Below, piece by piece: positions 25,980-34,244 of a DNA stretch of 64,000 bases (position 1 is its first letter; the number at the start of each line of letters is the position of its first letter). The translations under genes and the position numbers were made by a program. Location of the stretch: contig JAUMYJ010000003.1 of the NCBI GenBank assembly GCA_030528715.1, forward strand, positions 1 to 64,000. Direction: 5' to 3'. The notes below the pieces were generated by a model. It was given only the letters and a program-made list of their open reading frames with translations, was not told where the DNA came from and made no database searches. The DNA is from Bacteroidales bacterium. GTDB taxonomy: Bacteria > Bacteroidota > Bacteroidia > Bacteroidales > Bacteroidaceae.

Positions 25980-28976
25980 TTATGGCCAGACGAATTTGCC
26001 AAAGAATTTATGGTTTTTAGTACGCATCTCATAGATGTATACACCTGGTTTTAAGGTTGGGATATGGACTGTTGTTTGCTGTTGATTACCAGCAATCTCT
26101 ACATGGTGCAAGCGTTTGCCTTTGGCATCGTGTAGGCTTAGTGTGCCAAGTTCTGTCACATGTTGCATTGTGAGGTGTAGTCTCATAGCTTCGCCTTCGC
26201 CTTGGGGGCGAACGCTGAGCGTGGGGTGTTGTGTCGTAGCCATTCCTACAGTTCCCTCAATCGTGATCATATTTTTAATCGTGCGACTGTGGCTACCTTG
26301 TGGTGTGGTCACTTTGAGTGTCACGTCATATTTGCCTGATTTGCCAAACACAACCCTTGCGCTACGTTGGTTAGCACCAATCACTTGCTTGGGCTTGGGT
26401 GAGAACTCCCACTCCCATTGCACATCGTTTTGATTAACGATGGAGTAGCTGTCAAATACGATTTCTTTGTGTGGTGTGGCTGTCAAGTTGCCACTCCCGA
26501 TGTTGAGTGCCATGGGCTGTGCTATGGGGGTGAAATGCTCTTCATATAAGGGTATCTCCCAAACGCCTTGGCTTGTGGCTGCACGTAGTTTCCCCTCTTT
26601 ATAGAAGGGAGTGAGGCGAGCAATGCGTGCTGCAGGTGGCAAGCCTTGTGAGTAGTCTAGCCATTCGTGCATCGTGTCGTCTTTATAATATACGCTGGCT
26701 TCGCCTTCGGTGCCTATGTACACTCCGTTGTGCTGGTTGCCTGTCAAGATGATCCAATTGATGTTTTTGTTTTTCAGCTTTGGGGTCAGTGGGTAGTGCC
26801 ACGTCTTTCCCATATCTTTGGTGTAGGCTAAGCGACCTGGCAGCGTGGCATTGGCAAACCATAGTATGTTTTCGTCTTTGGGGTCTACGGCTATGGTAAT
26901 GCCAGTGCTACCATTAGATTCTGTGGGGAAAGGACGGTTTTCCATCCAATCCCAGTTTTTGCCATTGTCTGTGGAGTAATAGATGTTCCACTTGCCTGCT
27001 ACATAGATATAGTCGGGATTAGCACGTGCAAATTCATAGCTAGCCAACTCTTCTCCTTCTAAGTCGTAGAGTTTATGAAACGATCTACCCTCGTCTTCGG
27101 AAATGAAAAGGAGGTCTCTATCTTCTCGTGAGCTCATGATGAGCCGCTGCGCATAGCGTGGGTCAAAGCCTATCTCTTTGCTCGTTTGCAAAGACTCGTG
27201 AGGTTTCTTAGAGAAGAATTGCTCTGTGTAGGTCGTATTGATGCTGCCATTGATATTTGGGGGCATAATACTTGTACCATCGTCTGAAAAGTAAACCTTG
27301 CGTGGCTCGCTCAGTAGTACATGTCCCGTAGCATATTCTACACCACCGACATGCAGGGTCACTCCCTCACCATAGCCTGTGTAGTGTACCACATCGCCAT
27401 TATGCCATCTGCCCCCAGCCATGATGTCTTCGTTCCAACCTTGGCCAAAACCATGGTATTCACTAGCATAGATGCCAAAGTTGCGGTCTATGCCATCGGT
27501 CTTAAAGAAGTTATTAGAATACTTTACACCCCCATCGGTGCAAATCCAAGTGTCTGTGCCACACACCGCAATGTCTTGCATATCAGGGTGCATGGCTTCG
27601 AGCTTGTGGTAGCCACCAATAGCTGTTTGGCGTACGTAGCCTTTACCGCCTTCTTCGGAGCGGTAAGACGAGCAGAGGCCGAAGATGACGTGCTCGGGGT
27701 TTTCGGGCGAAGCACCTACTATCATGTCAAAGTACCCTTGCCCCCCTCGGGTGTTGTCTATGAAGTCTGAGAACGTTTGTCCACGTCCGCTGCGTGTCGT
27801 ATTGTCTTTCCACGTGCGGCCGCCATCGGTACTCTGCAAGATGTGTGGTAAGCCTAGCCCACCATAGAGCCCTTCGTCGTAACCAGCACGCGAATTGACC
27901 AGTGCGTACACGTAGTTTTCACCATTAGGTGCATCGCTTACGGCCAAGCGTCCAGCCGTAATGTCGCTTACGGGCATAGTCGCTTGGCTAAAACTTTGGC
28001 CCCCATCGTCCGAGATGTAGAAGTGAAATTTGCTCTCCGTAGGAGCCCTGGCCAACAGGTAAATGCGCTTGTCGTTGCCAGGTTGTAGTTCATGATCGTG
28101 GCAAGCACCTGCAAAGGTTGATGTAAAATGGGCTCCTCCATCGTTAGAGACGTAGAAGCCCCCACCTTGGCGGTCGTTAATGCCAGTACTTAGTGTGATA
28201 AACTTAGGATCGGTGCGTGAGATACGAATACTATTGACACGTGTGCTGATATCACTATGGCGCTCCCATGTGTTGCCACCATCGGTAGACTTCCATAGGC
28301 TCTGGCCACCACCTACGTAGATGACGTTTTCATCGTGTGGCGAGACGTGTAGCGCATAAATAGGGCCACCAAAGTTGTGAAGAGGGGCACAAGCCGTCCA
28401 GTTTTCTCCCTTATTGTTCGTTTTGAATACGACACCAGTTTCGGTGCCACAATATACGATGTTAGGGTTGGTGCGTGCTACGTCAATGCGAAATACACAT
28501 GCCTGTGCATCTTTGAGCTTGGCACCTTGACGCGTTGCTTGTAAAGTGGTGTTGGGGCCAATGTTGCGCCAACGCTTAGCTTCGCTTGTGCGTGTGATGG
28601 GTTGTGCCGTATGGCGTTGGTTTTGTAGCTCTAAGCTGTCTATATAGCTTTGGTAGGGGGGTAGGTGTATCGAGCCATCGCTACCCACAAATGGACGGTA
28701 GGCTCTCATCCAGCGGCGGTAGTAGTTTACAGCAGGCTTTTTATCAATGGTCTTGACCCTAGCATCGCTATCTTTGGCTAGCCACTCTGTAAAAAGTGAG
28801 TCCATCGTTCTATAATTGACACCAGAGGGGTCGCTCGCTATGGCTTGCATCCAGGTAGGAGCATCTTTGGGCAAAGGCTCCCAAGTATAAGGGTCATAGG
28901 TAGAGGTAGCACGCTGTGCCAGTAGCCCAGAGGAGCTAAGTATGGCAAAGGCTAGCAAGTAGGTCGTTTTCTTCAT
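25980..28976 (-). CDS. T9SS-exported Asp-box beta-propeller protein with PKD domain (paralogue 1)
   Basis: 998 residues from ATG 28976; the frame is open further up, but MKKTTYLLAFAILSSSGLLAQ is the evident signal peptide. The order of domains matches paralogue 2: N-terminal helical segment with DAPTWMQAIASDPSGVNY, Asp boxes (TNNKGENW, STDGGNTW, SNDGGAHF, SDDGGQSF, STDGGRTW, STDNGKNW), PKD-like domain (VQWEWEFSPKP…YDVTLKVTTPQG), and T9SS sorting tail (GVYIYEMRTKNHKFFGKFVW). Long blocks are shared between the two, such as FGQGWNEDIMAGGRWHNGD versus FDQGWNEDVMVGGRNHNGN. It is the first gene of the operon, 38 bp ahead of its paralogue, with a full promoter upstream. The function is unknown. Confidence 0.85.
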   Translation of the reverse strand: MKKTTYLLAFAILSSSGLLAQRATSTYDPYTWEPLPKDAPTWMQAIASDPSGVNYRTMDSLFTEWLAKDSDARVKTIDKKPAVNYYRRWMRAYRPFVGSDGSIHLPPYQSYIDSLELQNQRHTAQPITRTSEAKRWRNIGPNTTLQATRQGAKLKDAQACVFRIDVARTNPNIVYCGTETGVVFKTNNKGENWTACAPLHNFGGPIYALHVSPHDENVIYVGGGQSLWKSTDGGNTWERHSDISTRVNSIRISRTDPKFITLSTGINDRQGGGFYVSNDGGAHFTSTFAGACHDHELQPGNDKRIYLLARAPTESKFHFYISDDGGQSFSQATMPVSDITAGRLAVSDAPNGENYVYALVNSRAGYDEGLYGGLGLPHILQSTDGGRTWKDNTTRSGRGQTFSDFIDNTRGGQGYFDMIVGASPENPEHVIFGLCSSYRSEEGGKGYVRQTAIGGYHKLEAMHPDMQDIAVCGTDTWICTDGGVKYSNNFFKTDGIDRNFGIYASEYHGFGQGWNEDIMAGGRWHNGDVVHYTGYGEGVTLHVGGVEYATGHVLLSEPRKVYFSDDGTSIMPPNINGSINTTYTEQFFSKKPHESLQTSKEIGFDPRYAQRLIMSSREDRDLLFISEDEGRSFHKLYDLEGEELASYEFARANPDYIYVAGKWNIYYSTDNGKNWDWMENRPFPTESNGSTGITIAVDPKDENILWFANATLPGRLAYTKDMGKTWHYPLTPKLKNKNINWIILTGNQHNGVYIGTEGEASVYYKDDTMHEWLDYSQGLPPAARIARLTPFYKEGKLRAATSQGVWEIPLYEEHFTPIAQPMALNIGSGNLTATPHKEIVFDSYSIVNQNDVQWEWEFSPKPKQVIGANQRSARVVFGKSGKYDVTLKVTTPQGSHSRTIKNMITIEGTVGMATTQHPTLSVRPQGEGEAMRLHLTMQHVTELGTLSLHDAKGKRLHHVEIAGNQQQTTVHIPTLKPGVYIYEMRTKNHKFFGKFVWP

Positions 28977-29047
28977 GATGTTTGTTGGAACTTCAAATTG
29001 CACCTCAATATCGTGCAATGACGTGAGTGTTGTTGATTGTTTGGCAG

Positions 29048-29079
29048 CAAAGTTATAAAATATCTCTTAAACTACAAAA
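29048..29079 (-). promoter_or_regulatory. Promoter of the propeller/TonB operon
   Basis: On the minus strand TTTTG (29079-29075), a 19-bp spacer and TAACTTTG (29055-29048) form a complete -33/-7 pair. The leader before the ATG at 28976 is about 65 nt. Array C lies about 70 bp further upstream. Confidence 0.7.
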
Positions 29080-29149
29080 TCAAGTCGTTTTGGGGCGTAT
29101 CGATTACTAATGCTTTTACTTCTTAATCGTTGGCGTAGGATTAAAGCTT

Positions 29150-29233
29150 TGTATCGCGTCATGAAACAGATGTTTCGTGACGCGATACACATGTGCCAAG
29201 CCGTGATACAACTGTATCACGGCTTGGCACAAT
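29150..29233. repeat. Intergenic palindromic array C (four 19-bp units, period 21)
   Basis: Units of TGT-N13-ACA at 29150-29168, 29171-29189, 29192-29210 and 29213-29231 with linkers GA, CA, AC and AT. Units 1 and 2 are inverted copies with one mismatch; units 3 and 4 are exact inverted copies. GTTTAGG follows. It lies between tandem minus-strand genes, after the glycosyltransferase stop is reached from the right and upstream of the propeller operon. Confidence 0.88.
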
Positions 29234-29242
29234 GTTTAGGTT

Positions 29243-30232
29243 TTAGCCAAAAAATCTTCGTTTGAAGAAATGCCATTGTCCATGGCGTAGATTGAGCCAT
29301 GCCTCTTCTATGCCTCGACAAAATTTTATCCAAGGGTGTCGCCATGCCATGATGCGGTAGACACGATGGCGAAAGGCGAGGTGGTCAATGACGTAGCGAG
29401 GGTGCTTGAGGCGTGTCGGGTCAAGTTCGTAGCGTTTCATGGTGAAGATGCGACGATAGCCACGTGGTAGGGTGTGTAGTGAGGCACCAAAGTGGGCAGC
29501 ATCTGGTGTGACGCCATTATTATTGAGCATGTTTACACGTGGTACGATAGCCAGTTGTGACTGCATGAGTAGGTGTGCATAAAAGATGCTCTCGTAGTGT
29601 GCACGTCCAGAGGCACGGTGCTTGGGCAGCATGCCTAGGAGACCATCGTGTAGGCCTTTTTCTTTGGCTATGGCTCGTAGGTCGGCCATGGCGTATGGAT
29701 TGTCCATGAAGGCATAGTTACCAGTGTCCCACTGCGACACTACACGCCGCCAAGAAGCCCACCCCCAAATTGAGAAATTGGTAGTAAAGAAGTAGTCGTC
29801 GGCTACGTCTTGGGTTTGTTCTTCGGGGTTGAAGGCAGTAATCATGCCAATGCGCTCATCGTGCTCGTAGTGGTCAAGCAGAGTTTTGCAAAAGGCAAAC
29901 CACGAGTCAGAGGGTACGTCATCGTCTTCGAGCACACAGCACTTATCGGTTATCGAAAATGCCCATTGCTGTGCTATGTAGCCCGAAGGGTCTACGCCAT
30001 AGTTTTGAGTTTGGTATTTGGTGTGTACGGTGCATTGCCATGTAGTCATGCGTGTGACTACCTCGCGACAGGCGTGTATGGCAGGTAGGTCGGCCTCGGT
30101 ACGTGGCCCATCTTGGTATAAGAAAAGCGTACTTGGGCGTACGCGTTGCAGTACCTCAAACAAACGTTCGAGGTGGTCGGGGCGGTTGAAGAAGTTAATC
30201 AACACGCTAAGGTCTACGAGGGGCTTGTTCAT
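29243..30232 (-). CDS. Glycosyltransferase, GT2-like (HlpA-type)
   Basis: 329 residues from ATG 30232, which overlaps the topB stop in an ATGA. The upstream open frame lies inside topB. The N-terminus DLSVLINFFNRPDHLERLFEVL and the later CVLEDDDVPS (acidic metal-binding motif of GT-A folds) mark it as a nucleotide-sugar transferase; Bacteroidota homologues are often labelled hemolytic protein HlpA-like. There is no signal peptide or membrane segment. The acceptor is unknown, probably a surface glycan. The C-terminal ~70 residues are basic and aromatic, which could favour membrane contact. Confidence 0.8.
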   Translation of the reverse strand: MNKPLVDLSVLINFFNRPDHLERLFEVLQRVRPSTLFLYQDGPRTEADLPAIHACREVVTRMTTWQCTVHTKYQTQNYGVDPSGYIAQQWAFSITDKCCVLEDDDVPSDSWFAFCKTLLDHYEHDERIGMITAFNPEEQTQDVADDYFFTTNFSIWGWASWRRVVSQWDTGNYAFMDNPYAMADLRAIAKEKGLHDGLLGMLPKHRASGRAHYESIFYAHLLMQSQLAIVPRVNMLNNNGVTPDAAHFGASLHTLPRGYRRIFTMKRYELDPTRLKHPRYVIDHLAFRHRVYRIMAWRHPWIKFCRGIEEAWLNLRHGQWHFFKRRFFG

Positions 30233-32289
30233 GGTTGAGGTGTGGGTGTAGGGTGGCGATAGTCGCAGCCTTCGCGCCAGCGTGAGCAGCCTAGTGCTGT
30301 ACGTCCTTGTAATAAAGTGCCTTGCCCACATTGAGGGCATACTTGCCCTGCGTGGGGTGTAGTGGTGTGGCTAGTCTTGGCGCGTTTGTTTTTGCTCTTT
30401 TTGTTTGTTTCACTGGCCGTAGCCGAGGCTTTGCGCTTGGTCTTGGGTGGCTCGGGTGCTGTGGTTACGTGTACGCGGCGGTTACTATTGTCTGCTAGTA
30501 CTGCATTGACGATCTGTGTGATCATAGTTTTGAGCTCTTCGACAAAGAGCTTGGGGTCGTACTCTTTGCGTTCGATGCTGCGTAGCTTCTTTTCCCACTG
30601 ACCTGTGAGCTCGGCACTTTTGAGTAGATCTTCATGTATGAGGTCAATGAGTTCGCAGCCTGTAATGGTGGCAACGATGTTTTTTTTGACGCGCTCAATG
30701 TAGCGGCGGCGTTCGAGGGTTTGAATAATGGCTGCCCGTGTAGAAGGGCGACCTATACCATTCTCTTTGAGTGCCTCACGGAGGGTTTCGTCTTCAACGT
30801 GTCGGCCAGCGGTTTCCATGGCACGTAGTAGTGTAGCCTCGGTATAGGGCTTGGGTGGTTGGGTACTTTTGAGTGTCAGCTCGGGTGTGTGTGGCCCTTG
30901 CTCGCCTTTGACAAAAGGTGGTAGAGTGCGCTCCTCGTCTTCGGGCTTCTTGGTGTCCTCTTCGGGGCTGCTAGCGAGCTTGTCGCGGTTGGCCTTGTCG
31001 AACACGACGCGCCAGCCTGGCACAATGATTTGCTTGCCCGTGACCTTAAATGTGACTTCGCCTGCCTTGCCCAGAGCTGTGGTAGTACTAAATTTGCAGT
31101 CGTCGTAAAATACAGCAATGAAACGTAGGGCTACGAGCTCGTACACGCGCAGTTCGTCTACGGTGAGCGCAGTGGGATTTACACCTGTGGGAATAATGGC
31201 GTGGTGGTCGGTTACCTTTGAGGTATCAAACACTTTCTTGCTCTTTTTGAGTGGTCGACCACGTAGGGCTTGTATGAGGTCGGGGTATCGTGCTTGTATA
31301 CCAGCCAAAATGCCTTTACACTTACCATAAATATCATCGCTTAGATAAGTGGTGTCTACACGTGGGTAGGTGGTATATTTCTTTTCGTAAAGGCTCTGTA
31401 TGGTGTTGAGTGTTTGCTCGGCGGTGAAGCCCATACGCTTATTGCATTCTACTTGGAGTGAAGTGAGGTCGAAAAGGCGTGGTGGGGCTTCACTGCCGCG
31501 CTTGGCCGATATGTCGGTGATTTCAAATAAGTTGTCGCGTACGGCATCAAGGACTGCTTGCCCCTCGTCTTCGCTCGAAAATCGTCCTTGGGTGGCAGTA
31601 AAGAGTGTGTCGCGGTAGCGTGTGCTGAGTACCCAATAGGGCTCGGGCTGAAACTGCTCTATTTCGCGCTGGCGGCGTACGATGAGGGCCAGTGTGGGTG
31701 TTTGTACGCGCCCCACACTAAGTGGGGGTACACCTGCCCCACGATTGCCATATTTCATGGTGTATAGGCGCGTGGCATTGAGTCCTAACACCCAATCGCC
31801 AATCGCCCGACACATGCCAGCGTGGTAGAGTGACTCGTAGTGGCACTCGTCTTTGAGCGTAGCAAAACCCTCACGAATGGCTTCTTCTGTAAGTGACGAT
31901 ATCCATAGTCGCTGTACGGGGCATTGCGTGTCGGCCAGCTGCATTACCCAGCGTTGAATAAGCTCGCCCTCTTGGCCAGCATCACCACAATTAACGACAC
32001 GCTCGGCTTTGGCTATGAGACTTTTGATGATGTTAAATTGGCGTTTTGCTCCTTCGTCTTCGCGTAGTCTAATGCCAAAGCGTGTAGGCAGCATGGGAAG
32101 GTGGCCTAGTGCCCATGTTTTCCACTGTGGTAGATAGTCGGCAGGGTCTTTGAGCTCGCATAGGTGGCCATATACCCAGGTTACGGCATAGCCATTACCC
32201 TCGATGTACCCATCACGGCGTGTGGTGGCACCGAGTACCTGAGCAATATCGCGTGCCACGCTGGGCTTCTCGGCAATGCAGACTATCAT
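30229..32289 (-). CDS. topB: DNA topoisomerase III
   Basis: 686 residues. Type IA topoisomerase. The Toprim domain occupies residues ~1-140 (IAEKPSVARDIA; CGDAGQEGEL acidic triad). The catalytic Tyr308 lies in TTYPRVDTTYLS. ENGIGRPSTRAAII is the usual active-site support motif. The C-terminus has a basic, low-complexity linker (KTKRKASATASETNKKSKNKRAK) and a single zinc-finger-like repeat (CPQCGQGTLL…GCSRWREGC). It decatenates replication and recombination intermediates. It is translationally coupled to the downstream glycosyltransferase. Chromosomal Bacteroidota genomes carry one copy, and mobile elements carry others; nothing here marks this as mobile. Confidence 0.93.
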   Translation of the reverse strand: MIVCIAEKPSVARDIAQVLGATTRRDGYIEGNGYAVTWVYGHLCELKDPADYLPQWKTWALGHLPMLPTRFGIRLREDEGAKRQFNIIKSLIAKAERVVNCGDAGQEGELIQRWVMQLADTQCPVQRLWISSLTEEAIREGFATLKDECHYESLYHAGMCRAIGDWVLGLNATRLYTMKYGNRGAGVPPLSVGRVQTPTLALIVRRQREIEQFQPEPYWVLSTRYRDTLFTATQGRFSSEDEGQAVLDAVRDNLFEITDISAKRGSEAPPRLFDLTSLQVECNKRMGFTAEQTLNTIQSLYEKKYTTYPRVDTTYLSDDIYGKCKGILAGIQARYPDLIQALRGRPLKKSKKVFDTSKVTDHHAIIPTGVNPTALTVDELRVYELVALRFIAVFYDDCKFSTTTALGKAGEVTFKVTGKQIIVPGWRVVFDKANRDKLASSPEEDTKKPEDEERTLPPFVKGEQGPHTPELTLKSTQPPKPYTEATLLRAMETAGRHVEDETLREALKENGIGRPSTRAAIIQTLERRRYIERVKKNIVATITGCELIDLIHEDLLKSAELTGQWEKKLRSIERKEYDPKLFVEELKTMITQIVNAVLADNSNRRVHVTTAPEPPKTKRKASATASETNKKSKNKRAKTSHTTTPHAGQVCPQCGQGTLLQGRTALGCSRWREGCDYRHPTPTPQP

Positions 32290-32462
32290 AGGCTAAATGA
32301 AGGGTAGGTGAGAGGGTGTTTCGAGGGTGCGAGTGTAAGAGCGCTATGAGAAGTGCTTTGCATAAAGTAGTGTTAGAGTTTTTTGGGGGTAGGTTAGGCT
32401 ACTTTTTGTGTGTGAGAGCTGGTGTAGTTTCTTATCAACAATTCTGTTAATTTCCCCTTTTG

Positions 32463-32936
32463 CTACCGACCAAATGGAACGTTAAATTGTCCTTTGCTAT
32501 TTTCACGATATAAACCATTGAAGCATGTTTTGTTCAAAAAGAGGAAGAGAGCTGCTTTGTCGCTGTTGTCACTCGATAAAGTGTTGAAGTGTGTACGTGC
32601 TTCAAGATAGTAGCTTTTGCGATCTGCTTCGTTTGTAAGTGCTAAGTATTGTTTCTCTAATATTCTTAGCTGTAGTATTAAAACCTCGGGCCTTGTTTTG
32701 ACTTGACGGTATAGCTGCGCAAGATTAGGATTGATGTCATTGATAACCACGCGTGTGATGTGTGGAAATGCTTGTAACATATAAAACAGCATAGCTCCAC
32801 CACCCACAAAAGGCTCTATGTAGGTAAAAGGGTTATGGAGCAAGGTCTCGGGGAGTAAGCTAGATAGCTGTGTGAGCAACTGTCCTTTACCACCTGCCCA
32901 TTTGATAAATGGCTTAGCGTGGGTCAATGACTGCAT
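32463..32936 (-). pseudogene. Truncated DNA adenine methylase (dam/D12 class)
   Basis: 157 residues starting MQSLTHAKPFIKWAGGKGQLLTQL, the AdoMet-binding motif I of D12-class methylases, followed by FVGGGAMLF and LNKTCFNGLYRENSKGQFNVPFGR. It stops with TAG exactly after VPFGR, where intact enzymes continue YKNP and go on to the catalytic DPPY motif about 30 residues later. About 110 residues, including the catalytic motif, are missing. The sequence after the stop does not continue the family in the same frame. No methyltransferase activity is expected. No restriction enzyme gene is adjacent. Confidence 0.8.
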
Positions 32937-33041
32937 AAATCTTTATTCGTAGAGGTATAAACACAGCGAAATTACAAAAAAACTTTGAAATATGCACCAT
33001 CTTAACAAGGCAAGGCATTTGTTGCTGTGGGCATTTTTTTG

Positions 33042-33049
33042 TACCTTTG
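33042..33049 (+). promoter_or_regulatory. -7 element of the GNAT-parE operon
   Basis: TACCTTTG with a T-rich stretch upstream. A start near 33056 would leave the ATG at 33062 almost leaderless and favours translation from 33092. Confidence 0.5.
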
Positions 33050-33091
33050 CCATGATTTAAAATGACAGACTTACCGAAGCATATTACCGCT

Positions 33092-34231
33092 ATGGCATTG
33101 ACGATAAAACAAGTACATACCCCTGCTGAACTTAAAACGTTTATTCGTTTTAACTACGAGCTCTATAAAGATAATCCATACAGTGTGCCTGATTTGGAGC
33201 ACGACCTCTTGGGTGTATTTGACCCCAAGAAGAATGCGGCCTTTGCGTTTTGTGAGGCTGCGCTCTTTTTGGCTTATGATGCTGATCGTGTAGTGGGGCG
33301 TGTGGCAGCGATTATCAACCAGCGGGCTAATGCTACGTGGCATAAGCAAGAAGTACGTTTTGGGTGGATAGACTTTGTGGACGACCGAGCTGTGGCAGCC
33401 TTGCTCCTTGACACTGTGGCAGAGTGGGGGCGTACACGTGGTATGACTGCGCTTGTAGGGCCACTAGGTTTTACCGATATGGATCCTGAGGGTATGCTTA
33501 TTGAGGGCTTTGAAGAGCTTTCTACTATGGCCACAATCTACAATTACCCCTATTATCCAAAGCATCTAGAAGCACTGGGCTTTGAGAAGGCAGTCGATTG
33601 GGTAGAGTTTAAGATACAGGTACCAAAGGCTATTCCTGAAAAGATGTTGCGTGTGGCGCAAATTGTACAAAGCAAATTTGGCTTGCGCGTGCGTAAGTTG
33701 ACGAGCAAAAAAGAGCTGATTCGCACGGGTGAAGCACACAAAATCTTTGAACTGATAAACGAGGCGTATAAGCCACTCTTCGGTTTCTCTGAGATGACCA
33801 AAGGCCAGATAGACCAATATGTGAGCCAATACATCTCTGTGATAGATTTGCAGATGGTTACTATCATAGACGATGCTGATGGTAATATGGTGGGTGTAGG
33901 TATTACGATGCCCTCCATGTCGCGTGCCTTACAAAAGGCGAAGGGCAAGCTATTCCCCTTTGGGTGGTGGCATTTGTTAAAAGCACTCAAATGGCAAAAA
34001 GACGAAATTGTAGATCTATTGCTTGTGGCCATAAAGCCTGAATATCAAAGTAAGGGGGCTAATGCACTACTCTTTGCTGACCTCATACCTGTATTCCAAA
34101 AACTGGGCTTTAAGTATAGTGAGACCAACCCTGAGCTTGAGCTGAATGACAAGGTGCAAAAGCAATGGGAGTACTTTGACACTCAGCTACATAAGCGCCG
34201 TCGCTGTTACCAGCGCGCCATCAACGCCTAA
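33092..34231 (+). CDS. GNAT-like N-acetyltransferase family protein
   Basis: 379 residues from ATG 33092 (ATG 33062 is in frame but too close to the predicted transcription start). The sequence MALTIKQVHTPAELKTFIRFNYELYKDNP followed by VGRVAAIINQRAN and FGWIDFVDD is typical of a Bacteroidota family of ~380-residue proteins with two GNAT-like halves. A second acetyl-CoA-fold half is suggested near residues 245-350 (MVGVGITMPS…, ADLIPVFQKLGFK). The substrate is unknown. It is 13 bp ahead of parE, so the two are probably co-transcribed. Confidence 0.75.
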   Translation: MALTIKQVHTPAELKTFIRFNYELYKDNPYSVPDLEHDLLGVFDPKKNAAFAFCEAALFLAYDADRVVGRVAAIINQRANATWHKQEVRFGWIDFVDDRAVAALLLDTVAEWGRTRGMTALVGPLGFTDMDPEGMLIEGFEELSTMATIYNYPYYPKHLEALGFEKAVDWVEFKIQVPKAIPEKMLRVAQIVQSKFGLRVRKLTSKKELIRTGEAHKIFELINEAYKPLFGFSEMTKGQIDQYVSQYISVIDLQMVTIIDDADGNMVGVGITMPSMSRALQKAKGKLFPFGWWHLLKALKWQKDEIVDLLLVAIKPEYQSKGANALLFADLIPVFQKLGFKYSETNPELELNDKVQKQWEYFDTQLHKRRRCYQRAINA

Positions 34232-34244
34232 CCCCCCATAGCTT

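Noticed and set aside
22942..28976. The two Asp-box proteins as sialidases
   Set aside because: Asp boxes alone mark a propeller fold; I could not find the Arg triad and Tyr/Glu arrangement of a sialidase site.
30229..32936. topB plus dam fragment as part of an integrative element
   Set aside because: No integrase, mobilisation or conjugation genes and no attachment-site repeats are visible; the association is only suggestive.
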